From Saccharina japonica (lineage: Eukaryota; Sar; Phaeophyceae; Laminariales; Laminariaceae), in contig MEHQ01000236.1 of the NCBI GenBank assembly GCA_008828725.1, forward strand, positions 330,601 through 394,600: a stretch of DNA of 64,000 nucleotides, given 5' to 3'. Shown here in pieces: positions 1 through 11,860 of this stretch. Within the stretch, counting starts at the first letter, position 1; each line of letters begins with the position of its first letter. Below the pieces are notes generated by a model. That model was not told where the DNA came from. It made no database searches and saw only the letters and a program-made list of their open reading frames with translations. The translations under genes and the position numbers were made by a program.

Positions 1-2000
1 CCCTCATCCCTGCACTCTTGCAGAGCTCCCACTTCGAACACCGCCTCCGTTCATTACTTGCTCCTCTCTTTGTTCCCTATTTAATTTTTTAGTTGTCTAG
101 AGGCTTTTTCCTCTTTCAGTTTTGGGTTCGTGTGTGTGCCCAGACAGCACGGCAGCGCGGGCGAGCCCAGCGCCATCGCGGGTATGGGAGGGCGCCGGCC
201 AGTAGAGGGGGGGGTCAGAAGGAGCGTGGTCGTCTTTTTCGTGGCTAGGCGTGGCGTGTCCACCGAGACACGAGGGAAGCATGAAGGGCCTTTGTCTGCG
301 TTGCTGCTTGCTGTATCAATCCAGTATTTCAGAGTTAGGGCCATTCCTAACGAACAAAAAAAAATCACGATTCGTGACGTTTTGGCATGACAAAATATCA
401 CGATTCGTGATGTTTCTTTCCTATAACGAAAATTGGTGCTTTTTCGTCACGTTTCGTGATATTTTCAAATTATAAAGAATCCGATATTTTCAAACCAACG
501 GTATTTGAGGGTGGGGCCAACTCTCGCAGGTAGGTCACGGCCAGGCCGTGCCGGGCCGACCGCGCCCGACCCGGCCCGTGATTCAAACCATGGGCAGAGG
601 CCTGACACGGTCTGTGATATTCAAACCTCATGCGCCGTCGGCCAGGCCAGGTCCGCGCGAGGTTCCCATCTCGCTGACATGTCGTCTGCTCTGCCTGGCC
701 CATGAGATTTTCAGATTATTTTTGCTTTTTCTTCACGCTGTGTCTCCGCCTCCTCGAGATTTCGAGGTCACAGCATGCTCGTTACCCCGCACCCAGCAGT
801 GTCTTTAGGCAGCCACTCGCTGTCCACAACCGGCGTACGAAGCAGGGCCTGGCATGCCCCTATACCGGCCATCGGATACCGTTGGTGTCGGGTGGGTTAC
901 GTAGTGCCTTGATCAGGCGTATTTTGAGCCACGACAAATGTCGTGAATCGTGATTTTTTTTTTTTTTAAGAAATTGTAAAAAAATTGGCGTCATGAATCG
1001 TGAGGTTTTTGTCGTGAATCACGACAAAAAAAATCACGATTCACGACAAAAACCTCACGAATCGTGATTTTTTTTGTTCGTTAGGAATGCCCCTTATAAG
1101 GGTCGTTTATTTCTGTAAAAGAACATTCAAGCGGTGCTTATTTATCGGAACACATATTTTTTTCAGAGAGAGGACCAGGCGATTTGAACATCTCATGATG
1201 GAGCGGGCGAACGAGGGCCACGGTGAGCACCGGGCTTCATGCAAGGCGGGCCACGGGGCTCACTGGGGCAGAGAGGCAGTAGAGCTCGACCCGGACCGAA
1301 TCGATGGCGACGTGATCGCGTAGGGACGGGGAGCATCAACTGTCAAGGCTGACAAAACGCGAAAGACGTCAAAACTTTTTTTTGTTTTTTGCGGCGCAAT
1401 GGGCCCGATTGGATTTTTTTTTTTTTTTTCGAGTACGAGTACGTACGAGTATATACGTATATATACTCGTATGATACGTACTTACGTACAAATAAATGTG
1501 TACGTCTTTCTTCTTTTTCAGTTTTGTTGATTTCCTGTTTTTCGTACTTCACAACTTGACGACCGAGCTGTGCTGTGCTTTCTCTTTCATACAAAGTACG
1601 AAGTAATATATACCACCGTTCGTTGTTGTTGTACTACCACACATACTCACGAAGGCACAAATCACACCCACCATAGCAGGCAGCTCAGCGCCGTGCTGTG
1701 AGCCGTGTTGCTGTGCTTTCTCTTTCGATCATACAGCCTCTTTGTTGTCCTGGAGCATGGAGCTAATGTGCATCCCGAGTATGTTTTGCATGCATGTCAA
1801 GTCCGCCGTTTCTTCCCTGTGCACCATGAACCTCTTACCATGAACCTCTTGGCATTTTCAAGTCGGTGCTTTTGCTTGCCCTATATATCATGGGCCTCTT
1901 CTGCCCCTTTCCTTGCGCGAGCGTAGCGGGCGGCGTCAGCCGCCCGGCGGAGCGGAGCCCTTGTAATATATACGTACGTACCAGGTATGAAATACGAGTT
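1..2000. repeat. Dispersed repeat block, inverted paralogue of 21860-23450
   Basis: This block matches the reverse complement of 21860-23450 in several co-linear stretches. The stretch around 130-330 pairs with 23160-23400, 1100-1345 pairs with 22470-23130, 1500-1640 pairs with about 22180-22290, and 1820-1960 pairs with about 21860-22000. Each copy is interrupted by a different small transposon. Short ORFs in it look like shadows. The block lies inside or just upstream of the truncated PGK gene, probably in an intron. No upstream PGK exon was found in it. Confidence 0.7.
338..1093. mobile_element. PIF/Harbinger-like non-autonomous TIR element, copy 1
   Basis: The ends are inverted repeats of GGGCCATTCCTAACGAAC (one mismatch at position 4 of the right end), followed by A-runs and the palindrome TCACGATTCGTGA. 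The element is flanked by a 3-bp target duplication TTA (335-337 and 1094-1096). It has no transposase ORF. The TIR beginning GGGCC and a TWA-type 3-bp duplication fit Tourist/PIF-Harbinger MITEs. A second copy lies at 20385-21139. The paralogous block at about 23.1 kb lacks this insertion. Confidence 0.85.
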
Positions 2001-2207
2001 CGTAGATTTGGTGTACTCGTATACTCGTATCATATACTTGCATATATTGTATGTACCCAACTCCCTGGACCAGGTATACATTATTAATGTACCTGTTAGC
2101 TGAGTTTTGCTGTGTACCTGGCGCGTTTCTGACATGTCAGCGCTCTCTTACAGCGGCATGCACTTCTAATTACGCCCCCCCGACGACTGACAGGTCATCC
2201 TATGCAG

Positions 2208-5200
2208 CCATGCTGGTCGACCCAAGGGCGAGGTGGTGGAGTCTATGAGGATAGGGAACATTGGAGGTTGTCTAGGAGAACTGCTGGATGAACCGGTGGC
2301 GTGTCCCGCTGACTGTATCGGGGAAAAAGTGGAAGCGCAGGTGAGGTCGATTCCTCTCCTCTACGCTTGTGCGTGCACGTATGATACCATAGCGCGTAAA
2401 ATACATCACGTGGATGACGTCCTGACGTTTCAGACAAATATCCCAGGAGACGGACATCCGTGAAGCAGTTAGTCAGTTAGTCAAGGGCGTCCGTCAAGGC
2501 ATTTCCATCCGTCTAGACGGATTGCCCCCTATCCCCGCTAGAAAAACTTATCATTATATCTGTGGAAACCCCTGCTTATTTATTTATTTATTGTGCTGCT
2601 GGCTCCAACACATCATGAAGGAGCAAAAAGATACGAGGATATTGCTGTGTTTGTTGCTAGTGATATACCAGTATACCGCTGAATATCTGAACTCCGAACG
2701 AGAAAAAAAAGCGCAGAAAAAAAATGGCGGAAAAAAATCCCATCAAGAAAATATAGGTTTTCAAAAATATGGACAGGCGTTTTAAAAAAAACGGGGGTTT
2801 TTACTTGGTGCCCCCGGGTTTCGTCGTCAAGGCACGTCCGTCAAGGCATTTTCCTTGACTCCATCCGTCACGGGGTAAGTCTTGACCCCGTCCGTCAAGG
2901 GGTAAAAGTGCCGTCTCCTGACATATTTGGTTTCGAAGGCCCGGCATCCCCGCTGGCGATCTCTCATTTCCACTCTGGCGTTTCATCGCACTGCCCTACG
3001 AGTATAGTTTTTTCGTGTACGGAAACCGCGACGGTGTCCAAATCAGAGGGGGGGGGTTAGTGGTTACAGGTATTGGTATGCGTGTGACTGGAGATGATGT
3101 GTTGACAGACATGCAGACAGACCAGACCTCGACACTGCCTAATTAGGGCACTATTAATACACCAAAACTGCGAGGACAGCAATAACGGTATTGATGGCAG
3201 TACGAGTAGATGTGTATCGTGTGTCGTAAAAGTGAAATAAGACGCTTCAGCTGCGATACCGAAAGTTCGGTCGAAACTCATCTCTGCAAGCTGAGTTTGA
3301 TATTTTTATTACTGTACACGATGCTGTGTCCCTAGCAGCCGTTGTACTGCAGTTAACATAGCAGCCGTTATACTAAGGTTAGTGTGGCATGCATTGTTTT
3401 CCTATTCAAGGACTACAGACTGGAACAACACTCCAGTTTATGAGGTGACCTGTGCTGTCTCCGGCAAAACGCCTTTCGTGTGTATCATTCCTGATTCTGT
3501 AGCCTCTCGTGTTTTTGTTTACAGCTTAGGTGGCCTGGCTGACGGTCCCGACATCTCGTGTGGATGTTAGGTCGTACATACTTTCGTTGCCCTTTGTAGG
3601 TACAGATTTAGCCATTTATATCTACCGTAGAGTCACAACTGCTCTGCGAACAAAGTTTTCCGGAAGATCGGTATTTCAGGACGGCACCCACTTTTCGGGG
3701 ACAACCTACTTGGAAAAAGTGTGCGACTGTTTTTACAGTGGTAATATGGAGTTCCAAGTTGCCGAAGTTCCTCCGATTTGTTTGTTGATCGAGTCATAGA
3801 TTTCCAATGTAACTACAGTATCTATGCTTTGGTTACAGTCCCGCAAACAGGCACAAAAACAGGGCACACCCAAGTTTTCGACGTACTGTAGTTTCCAGGT
3901 CATTTGGCCATATTTCAGAAACGAACGTGATGAAATTTGCTGTGTTGTACTACGACCTTTCACAGGTTACAGCAGCGCAGTGCGTGCTTTTACTGGAAAA
4001 CGTTCGGTTCCACAAAGGGGAGACAAAGAACGACCCTGCTTTCGCAGAGCAGGTGAGAAAACCGAGCGGCAGCAATGTGCGAGCGATGTTGCACTATATA
4101 TGCTTGCAGGTTCCGTGTGGACGAAAACTTCTTCAACACTCATCACCCGGTTTTTAGGGTATACAAGTTTCTGCCGTGCGTGCAATCAACCATGACGCGC
4201 ACATGTTCAAACATGAATTCGACAGGAAGGTCCATTCTGTTTGCAGTCGCTGTCTTAATTTTTCTTGAAGTGCTATGTACGTATTCCTATATTTTTATTT
4301 CCGATCGTTTTAACGATGTGTACCCTCGCCTGTTCCTGTGAATAATCATCCGGGGCAGATCAGGGTAGTTTCATTTTCTTATTTGCCAAGCTACGTATAT
4401 ATATATCCAGGTACAGTAGTAGTGGCGTTTAGGTGGACACAATCATGCTTTACACTCCAAGATACTAGCGTGCTACGGCCGACGACACAATCATTACGTA
4501 CCTGGAGCCATACATGTTGTTCGCTTGTACTGCAAATAACGCACTGATGTTTTCTGGATTGCTGCTTTCCTCGTCCTTCAGTTGGCGGCACACGCGAAAA
4601 TCTTCGTCAATGATGCATTTGGAGCTGCTCATCGCTCCCATGCTTCCACGGTGGGCGTGACCAAGTTCATGGACCACAGCGTAGCAGGGTTTCTGATGGA
4701 GAAGGAGCTTGATTATCTCAAGGGCGCTATGGACAGTCCTTCCCGCCCGTTTATCGCTATGATCGGGGGAGCCAAGGTCTCCACGAAGGTGCGCTACGAC
4801 GTAGGGTCGCATTGTTTTGTTGTAGTGTGAGTGAGGTATAGTGATAGTCACAGATCTCCCCAATCACCATGACTTGATTCGAATCTCCGTCGTTCCGCTG
4901 CAGATCCCGGTTCTGGAATCATTACTGGACAAGTGCGACAGCATTCTTCTCGGCGGCGGGATGATTTTCACCTTCTATCGCGCTCTTGGCATGTCAACTG
5001 GTGCTTCCCTGGTCGAGGAAGACTTCGTCGATATGGCTCGAGGATTGATCAAAAAGGCCGAGGCGAAGGGAGTGAAGCTCTTGCTTCCAAAGGACGTCGT
5101 CGTCGCAGACAAGTTCGCCGCAGATGCTGCCACGAGAACGGTGAGCTAAACGGCAACTTTATTTTTAAGGCACCTTGAAGGATGGAACAGTAAGTAGACT

Positions 5201-5702
5201 GGAAAAAATGTAAATAAAATACTGAATGAGTGGGTCAATCCATATGTATAATACGTGTGTTTAGAGTTGAAACGTACAGGACGCACGGGAACTGGGCATA
5301 ACCCGCAGCATAACACCAGTGCTAAGATAAACGAACTACTGCCATACTCAGGTTTCTGCGAGCGAAATCCCTGACGGTTGGATGGGCCTCGACATTGGCC
5401 CAGACGCCGTGGACGAGTTCAAGCAGGAGATATCGCTGGCTGACACCATCGTCTGGAATGGACCGCTCGGGGTCTTCGAATGGGATGCGTTCGCGAACGG
5501 AACGAACGAACTTGCGCACGCCTTGGCTGCTCGCACGGCTGCTGGTGGCACCACTATCGTGGGAGGTGGCGATTGTGTTGCTGCGGTAGAAAAAGCCGGC
5601 GTTGCTAGTCAGATCAGTCACATTTCAACAGGCGGCGGGGCTAGTTTAGAACTTCTTGAGGGCAAAGAATTGCCTGGTATCGCAGCCCTAGACGACGCAT
5701 AA
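2208..5702 (+). CDS. PGK: Phosphoglycerate kinase, 5'-truncated by window edge (5 exons)
   Basis: PGK transfers phosphate between 1,3-bisphosphoglycerate and ADP in glycolysis; a plastid form works in the Calvin cycle. Five exons are read: 2208-2340, 3966-4052, 4582-4788, 4904-5140 and 5352-5702 (stop TAA), joined by GT-AG introns with matching phases. They give about 337 residues. Family hallmarks are [88 protein letters not shown] and [18 protein letters not shown]. No stops or broken motifs are seen. The first exon starts in phase 2, so at least one upstream exon (about 65-80 residues with the RVDFNVP region, plus any targeting peptide) is missing. Cytosolic versus plastid form cannot be decided without it. 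Introns are 1625, 529, 115 and 211 bp. EngB lies tail to tail 533 bp downstream. Confidence 0.95.
2341..3965 (+). other. PGK intron with short CCGTCAAGG repeats
   Basis: This 1625-bp intron separates the exon ending VEAQ from the exon encoding LLLENVRF. Short direct repeats built on CCGTCAAGGCA occur at about 2480-2510 and 2826-2905. No coding signal was recognised inside it. Confidence 0.7.
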
Positions 5703-6235
5703 CCCATTTATTGAGGCAGGTTGCAATGGTGTGATTAAAAAGGGCTTGTTGGCGAACGCAGTTTTCCACTAAGAAGATTGGCAGCTTGAAGTGTTTAGCA
5801 CTTCGTGCAAGTTTTCCCCTTTATCGATGTTCCCTCTGTATATCGACTTGGCATGTGAAGATTCCCATAAATTTCCCGGTGCACATCTTGGACGTTAAAA
5901 CATGCGAAACGCCAAGCGTTCTCATTTTCAAATTTTGCGACATGCTCACAAAAACTGAGTGGATAGTCTGGTTCGTAGAGGGGGTTGAAGGCCATATCAG
6001 GCTTTAGGTTATTTGATTGTACAAGCATACGGTGTAGCACAACAATTTTGGAATTTTTGTCGCGATAGCGACAACATCATGAGGCGCCTTGCAAACAAGT
6101 GAATGCTATATGAGGCTTTCCCCCTCGTAGTTTTGTGTGGTCACTTCGTGAAAGACATAAATGTAGGGGCAGGGCACGCCACCGATAGGGTGAGAACAAC
6201 GTTCAAATACTTATGTTATTCATGTATCAGGTAGT
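5703..6235. other. PGK-EngB tail-to-tail intergenic region
   Basis: The 533 bp between the two convergent stop codons hold the 3' ends of both genes. No repeat, RNA gene or additional coding exon was recognised. Confidence 0.6.
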
Positions 6236-7096
6236 TCAATCCCCTCCGAGATCCCATACCGTGCTGGCAAGTTCGGCCATGCCTAACCCCTTGTGGGCTG
6301 ATATGCAGTGGACGACTGGCAGGCTTGCCGGATGAGCCAAGACAGCCTGGCACACGCCCTCCACCGACTTCAGGAGGTCATGGGGAGATACCTTGTCTAC
6401 TTTTGTCAAAACGACTTGGTTTGGAACACCCGCACCATCCAAAATTGACAGCATATGCTCGTCTCCAGGCTGAAGGCCATGCCGGCTGTCCACTAGAACA
6501 AACGTCCGTTGCAAAACCGAGCGTTCTCGCCCTTCCAAGTAGCCGTTGACAGCACTCGTCCACTGACGAACCGCTCGCTTGTTCTGCCGAGCAAAACCGT
6601 ACCCAGGAAGATCTACCAGGTAGGACTGCGATACACCGCTATTATCTCGCAATGCAAAGTAGTTTATGGTCTTCGTGCACCCTGCTGCTTTCGATGTCCT
6701 AACCAGCGTGGGATTCCCCAACAGCTCTCCAACCAGCGTTGATTTACCAGCATTTGATCGCCCGGCGAATGCCAGCTCCGGCCGGCCAGCTGTGGGTAGC
6801 TCATGATTCAAGGAAGCGGGCTTCACGTACTCTGCGCGCAAGGACCCGCGTGTACGTGGTGCGTGGACTGCGGATGCCGGATTCACCCCGCTCACAACCC
6901 ATACCCATGGTGACCGAGTCGCAACGCTGAGCTGGCCCGACAGATTACGGAGAGCCGCTGGAGAACGCATTCGACGGAGTTCCACCAACCTGCGCAGAGG
7001 ATGGATAGGTTCGACGGTGTGAACAATCAAAGAGATAATATGGCGCCGAGCACAAGCTTGACAAACGACCGTAGACCATGCCCGCACGCTGTTCAT
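6236..7096 (-). CDS. EngB/YihA-type GTPase, probably organelle-targeted
   Basis: EngB/YihA GTPases take part in assembly of the large ribosomal subunit; eukaryotic nuclear copies act in plastids or mitochondria. The 286-residue intronless ORF has a complete G domain: GRSNAGKST (G1, residues 112-120), the conserved threonines of the G2 region near 141-143, VDLPGYGFA (G3, 161-169), LTKVDKV (G4, 230-236) and CISAHKG (G5, 264-270). Bacterial EngB is about 200 residues. The extra N-terminal ~100 residues are rich in Arg, Ser and Ala and poor in acids until about residue 89, like an organelle transit peptide; which organelle cannot be told. The start ATG (7094-7096) is the first in-frame Met and precedes that extension. 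A small transposon ends 38 bp upstream of the start codon, so it occupies the expected promoter region. Confidence 0.93.
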   Translation of the reverse strand: MNSVRAWSTVVCQACARRHIISLIVHTVEPIHPLRRLVELRRMRSPAALRNLSGQLSVATRSPWVWVVSGVNPASAVHAPRTRGSLRAEYVKPASLNHELPTAGRPELAFAGRSNAGKSTLVGELLGNPTLVRTSKAAGCTKTINYFALRDNSGVSQSYLVDLPGYGFARQNKRAVRQWTSAVNGYLEGRERSVLQRTFVLVDSRHGLQPGDEHMLSILDGAGVPNQVVLTKVDKVSPHDLLKSVEGVCQAVLAHPASLPVVHCISAHKGLGMAELASTVWDLGGD

Positions 7097-7134
7097 TGGT
7101 CGGTGTTTTAATCCATATTTTCGGGCGACTCTAA

Positions 7135-7772
7135 GGGTCGATCTTAACGATACGTATTCTTTCGTTTTTTTTCCCCGAAATTTCGGTATTTTTTTCCAAA
7201 TGGGTCTTAGAGAGTACGAGCTTCAGTTGCCTCGCTAATAATCGTCCACCAGGCACAAAACCGTCACTACAGCAGCAGCGCTCTCGGTAACCATCCGTGT
7301 GGTGGTTCCACTGCAGTCGGCCTGGCTCGTAGGCAGGTGTCGGGTGCCTCGGAGAGTGGAATCCATCACCAACTCGTCGCGCTACGACGCCCAACGCTAC
7401 AAACGCTTGAGCTACAGCCCTCCGCGAGCTCGGTCGGTCGGGCACCTCGGTGCGGTCACTGTACCAACTCGATTGTGAGAGCTCAGAAAGCTTTGCGCCT
7501 TCTGCGCTCGGCCATGGCCTGTAAAGGACCTTGGGGACAAGCCTGGCCAGCCTTGTGTGTTCGTGAGGGGTGGCACGGCTAGCACGGTGGGGCTGCCCGA
7601 TCCTCCTCGCCGTGCATAAAAAAAAACAGAAATTTACGGGAAAACCTAAAAAAAACTTAAGAGGCCAGTTTTTTCGGGGATTATTTTTTTCTGGTATTTT
7701 ACCGAAAAAAACAGAACAAAAAACAGAAATTTCCGAAAAAAAACGAAGTTCACTCCTCGTTAAGATCGACCC
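7135..7772. mobile_element. PIF/Harbinger-like MITE upstream of EngB
   Basis: Perfect inverted ends GGGTCGATCTTAACGA are flanked by an exact TAA target duplication (7132-7134 and 7773-7775). The element is 638 bp, has no transposase, and contains A/T-rich subterminal tracts with TTTCGG/CCGAAA motifs. It sits 38 bp upstream of the EngB start codon, in the gene's 5' region. Confidence 0.85.
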
Positions 7773-8744
7773 TAATCTCTACCCTGGTACAGTATACCTG
7801 TTTTTTTTTCGGTATATAATTCCGCCGCTATATGACACGCTGCGTTTGGACCTTCGGCTGATTCGTGCCTGCAGCGGAGAGCGGGTGTATCAGGTTGGCA
7901 TTTCATCCACAGCAGCTTGTGTTTTTCTCGAGATTGGCCCTACACGAGTTCTCAACGGAAGTCTATACTTCGACTTTGGGGCGTTGCAGTGGTCGAAATT
8001 GGTCGAAATTTGGGGTATACAAAACTAGTAAAAAAGCAACCCCCAGCTGAGCGTTTGCTACTGCTTCACTCGCGGATATCTATGATACAGCTCCTCACAA
8101 GCACCCACTGCCTGCCAAATTGAGGCAGGCTCCTAATGGGGTGCGTGAGGGCGTCGGGTGCGCCAGACCGTAGTATTAATATTAATAGTAGGCGATCAGA
8201 AACGATTCACGAGATGTTTTCGTGCACTCGTTGCGAGCTAGCAGCACAAAGAACGCGCCGGCAGCTACGTATACTTGTATGTACCAAAGGTATACCGTCA
8301 ATGTGATGGGCCGTTGGATTGGTATTGACGACCACCTCTGTAACGAGAACCTCGCCGCCAGTGCTTGGTAGTGTCCCCCCTTTAGTCACGATATATGGGG
8401 GATGTCCCCCTTTTTGTCAAATGTCCTTCATTTTACAAGCATATGGAGCTCTTGGCATTTGCAAGTTGCCTGTACACCTAAAATGTTACATACTTTACGT
8501 TATGTTCCGTTCCATTCCACCTTAAGCGCGAGTAGCGGGCGAACCGCCCTAAGCAAAGGCGCCTCACGTTGTGCGAACTACTGCTATGAATACGTCTTTT
8601 TTTGGTGTTTGCCCTTCACGTTTGTTTGTCAACGAAGAATCGGGTACGAGCTGGTTCAGGCATATCACCCCAAATTTCGTCAGTCACGAATGCCGCATGC
8701 AATATTAACTCCAATGTCACATATTTGGTATCATACTGACCGCC
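7773..8744. other. Intergenic stretch without recognisable genes
   Basis: Several ORFs of 60-150 codons overlap in different frames and none resembles a known family. The part at about 8440-8560 weakly resembles the repeat around 1820-1960 and 21860-22000 (shared GGAGCTCTTGGCATTTGCAA). Confidence 0.4.
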
Positions 8745-9540
8745 ATGAACAGTGGAAGAGGGTGACACCGCCAGTTTTTTGTTCAAGGACCTATTACGGT
8801 GGCCCATTGTTAATAGGCCCTGATACGTGAATGTATTGCCCTCGGGCTCATTTTTTTTAATCCAATATTTCTACTATATTTTATGAAGAAACGTATTGTA
8901 GCTGGACTGATTAATCGCCACACCGACACGCAGGGGGATACAAAAACCATGTGAGTAGGTTCGACAAAAACCTGAAGACTTTAGCTTTCCAACGATCCTA
9001 CGTATGGCCGAAAGTATGCGGTTCTAAGAGAGGAAGAGGTAGGGAAACATCGGTCCTCAAACATATTATTTTGAACGGGGCAGGCGTGCCGACCCACATT
9101 CTGCTAGGAAAGATGCGTATTTGGCATCGCTGGAAAGCTCACGATTTAGGCTGCAAACGTCCGAACCTACTTTTGCGATAATAGTTTTCGTTCGTGAGAT
9201 ACAAGCGTCCCAAGAGCGGTACCCCAACCTCACGCGTCCACCTCTACCTCGTTTGCAACCCCATACTTTCGGCTTCAAGTGGCATCGTTGGAAAGCTGGA
9301 GTCAACAGCTATCCGTGGAACCCAACCGAGGATTTTTGGGGTCCCTGTGTGCGCCTGTGTTTGTGTTTATTAGTCCGGATTATACTGCTGCGCTGTAGTT
9401 TTTTTCAATAAAAAATGGAAAAAATGGCAAAAAAAAATCAACTGGGAAGATACGAATAAAAGTAAATCCGCCGGGCCTATTGACAATGGGCCACCGTAAT
9501 AGAACTGGCGCTACCGTCGAAAATGTGGCCCGACCAATCA
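8745..9540. repeat. Nested inverted repeat (foldback)
   Basis: The outer arms at about 8765-8825 and 9460-9520 share TATTACGGTGGCCCATTG followed by TAATAGGCCC/CAATAGGCCC in inverted orientation. Inner arms at about 8985-9050 and 9235-9300 share CTTTCCAACGAT and GCCGAAAGTATG. No clear target duplication was found. It could be a decayed foldback transposon. Confidence 0.6.
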
Positions 9541-9895
9541 CAGGCCTTCAAAGAGGTCAACAATAGTCAGGCGTTTCCGTAGGAAAAACGTTTTTTCCCC
9601 CATTTGTTTTTTCTGAACGAGCCGCTTCCAGGTGGTCCAAGGCATGTTTGTACAAAGTTTCACGCAAATACTCGAAGATCTGACTGGTATGATCATATTA
9701 AGTCGTATTTAACGACCAACATCGATTATATACTGAAACTAAGTAATTCAGAGGCAACGCCTATTTTTGCACTTTTACCGCACAAAAGTCAAAATGTCCA
9801 CGTCGTCTTTTGGGGATAGACCCTGAAATTTGGCGCACGTGTTTTGTGCGCCCTACCCGAGCCTTTTACGAATGTTTTTTTTCGCCGGAATTTTT

Positions 9896-11380
9896 TAGGG
9901 CTGTTCGTGGGTCAGGAGGTGTTCAAAATGTCGCGGGTCGGGTCGGGTCGGGTCGGGTCAGCAAGTGTTCAAAATCTCACGGGCCGGGTCGGGTCGTGTC
10001 GGGTCGGGTCGTGTCGGGTCGGGTCGTGTCGGGTCAAGAGGTTTCCACAATCTCGTGGGTCGGGTCGGGTCATGACCCGACATCTCAAAAGTTTCGCGGG
10101 CCGGGTCGGGTCATGATCCGACATCTCAATTGTTCACGGGTTGGGTCAGGTCATGACCCGACATCAAAAAAAAATCGCGGGTCGGGTCAGGTCATGACCC
10201 GCGAGAAACGGGTCACTCGCAGGCCGGGCCAGAATGATCCGCGAGTTGTTTTCCGTTAACCCGCGGGTCGGACCCGTGAGGTCGAACCCGCGGATCCGGC
10301 CGGCAGGCCCGGATTTTTCCTATATTACTGCTTCCTGCCCGAGGGCTACTCTCGTCTCAGCGGGTCGGACCCGCGGGTCCCAAACCTTTAACCTTACCAC
10401 TTCCTGCCCGTCGTGCCGATACCCCGAGTGCATGTCATAGCGTGCAGAACGATCATATTAAATACCTGGTACTACTGTACATACCAGGCATACCTTTGGC
10501 GAACTCCTCGTCGGATGACACCACACAGCACTATCTCATGCTCACACATTCTCCAAACCCACTACTCGTACAGACAGACCGCAAATCAATGCAGGGTACA
10601 AGAAGATAAAAAATGACAGCAGCAGTATAACAACAAGGCAGACATGCATCAATTGTACAATTAATGCATGTCACAAACTCATGGAATTATACATTAGTAC
10701 GCTTGCACTCGCCGGAGGCGGCATAGTCTGCCCGCTTTCCGGGGCGGAAGCAGAAGCCATCTTGGGTCAGAGCTATCGGGTCGACCCGAGAAGAAGGCGT
10801 GGTAGGCACGGCAATGTGCGAGATGTAGGTCTATGCCTCTCTCTCTTCACGAAGATCTTCGCGAGCACACACCACTACTTAAAAAACAAGAGCAAAAAAA
10901 CACAAAAAAGCACAAAAAAAAGCACGACACTCTAGGAATAGTATGAGGGACCAAGGCCCAACCAACGGACGAACAAGCAACGACTACAGAATGGACCAGC
11001 GAGTTTTATCTTTTGACCGGCGAGAAATATCACGGGTCCAGTCGACCCAACCCGCATGAAACCCGTATCTCACGGGTCAATCGGTATCTGGCGGGTCGGG
11101 TCGGGTCGGGTCAAGAGGTTTGAAAATCTCACGGGTGGGGTCGGGTCGGGTCGGGTGGGGTCAAGAGGTCTCTAAATCTCGCGGGTCGGGTCGGGTCACG
11201 ACCCGACATCTATAAAATTTCGCGGGTCGGGTCGGATCATGACCCGACATCTCAAATTTTCGCGGGTCGGGTCGGGTCGGGTCGGGTTATGACCCGATAT
11301 CTCAAAATTCGGTCAGGTCGGGTCAGCTGACCCGACCCGACTAGACCCGTGAGGTTTGACCTGACCCGCGAACAGCCCTG
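9896..11380. mobile_element. hAT-like element 1 with CGGGTC subterminal arrays
   Basis: The ends read (T/C)AGGGCTGTTCG in inverted orientation and are followed by GGGTCAGG on both sides. The flanks GAATTTTT (9888-9895) and GAAATTTT (11381-11388) are an 8-bp target duplication with one mismatch. TIRs starting YAGGG and 8-bp duplications are typical of hAT elements. Tandem arrays of CGGGTC-rich units with the palindrome CGGGTCATGACCCG lie at 9930-10420 and 11030-11350, around a roughly 600-bp unrelated centre. The units repeat at 40-41 bp (starts at 10074, 10115, 10155, 10196; also 11200 and 11241). No transposase ORF is present. Confidence 0.85.
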
Positions 11381-11860
11381 GAAATTTTGGATATCTCAAG
11401 ACCCAAATTTCCCAAAAAAATACGAAACGAACAATATCTGGCGGAAAAAAAAAAAAACATCCGTTAAGGGCCCATCTTAACGAACAACGTTTTTTATTGT
11501 AATTGAATAGCAATTAATCCAATTGAACATAATTTCGCGAAAAAAACGACTTTGGATCCTATCGAGGAACGGCGTATTGCGTTAAAAATCGAATAACGCA
11601 CAAGGGTCAACGAAAACCCGTGAGCAACCAACGAGGCGACCTACGGCGTGTCCTCCCCGGGGCGCCGCTGCCAGCGGAAAATTATGTCTGCCGGCACCGG
11701 TTAGGAGGCTATCACTCTAGGGGTGTCTTGGGTGGGCTGGCGCAGCCCTGAAGCCCAACGCTGGCAGCAGCGACGGGGATACAGCGATCGAATTTCTACG
11801 CGAAGTCGCGACCTGGTCGGTGCTCGTGTGGTTTGGGAGGCAAAGAGGGGTGAAGAATTG

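Noticed and set aside
1..2207. Search for the missing N-terminal PGK exon
   Set aside because: No stretch encoding the RVDFNVP region was found in any frame. It is presumably to the left of the window.
9844..10259. Open frames of 90-149 codons through the CGGGTC array
   Set aside because: They are Arg/Gly/Val-Ser repeats produced by the tandem units. The other arrays give similar artefacts (for example 13600-13959 and 14329-14848).
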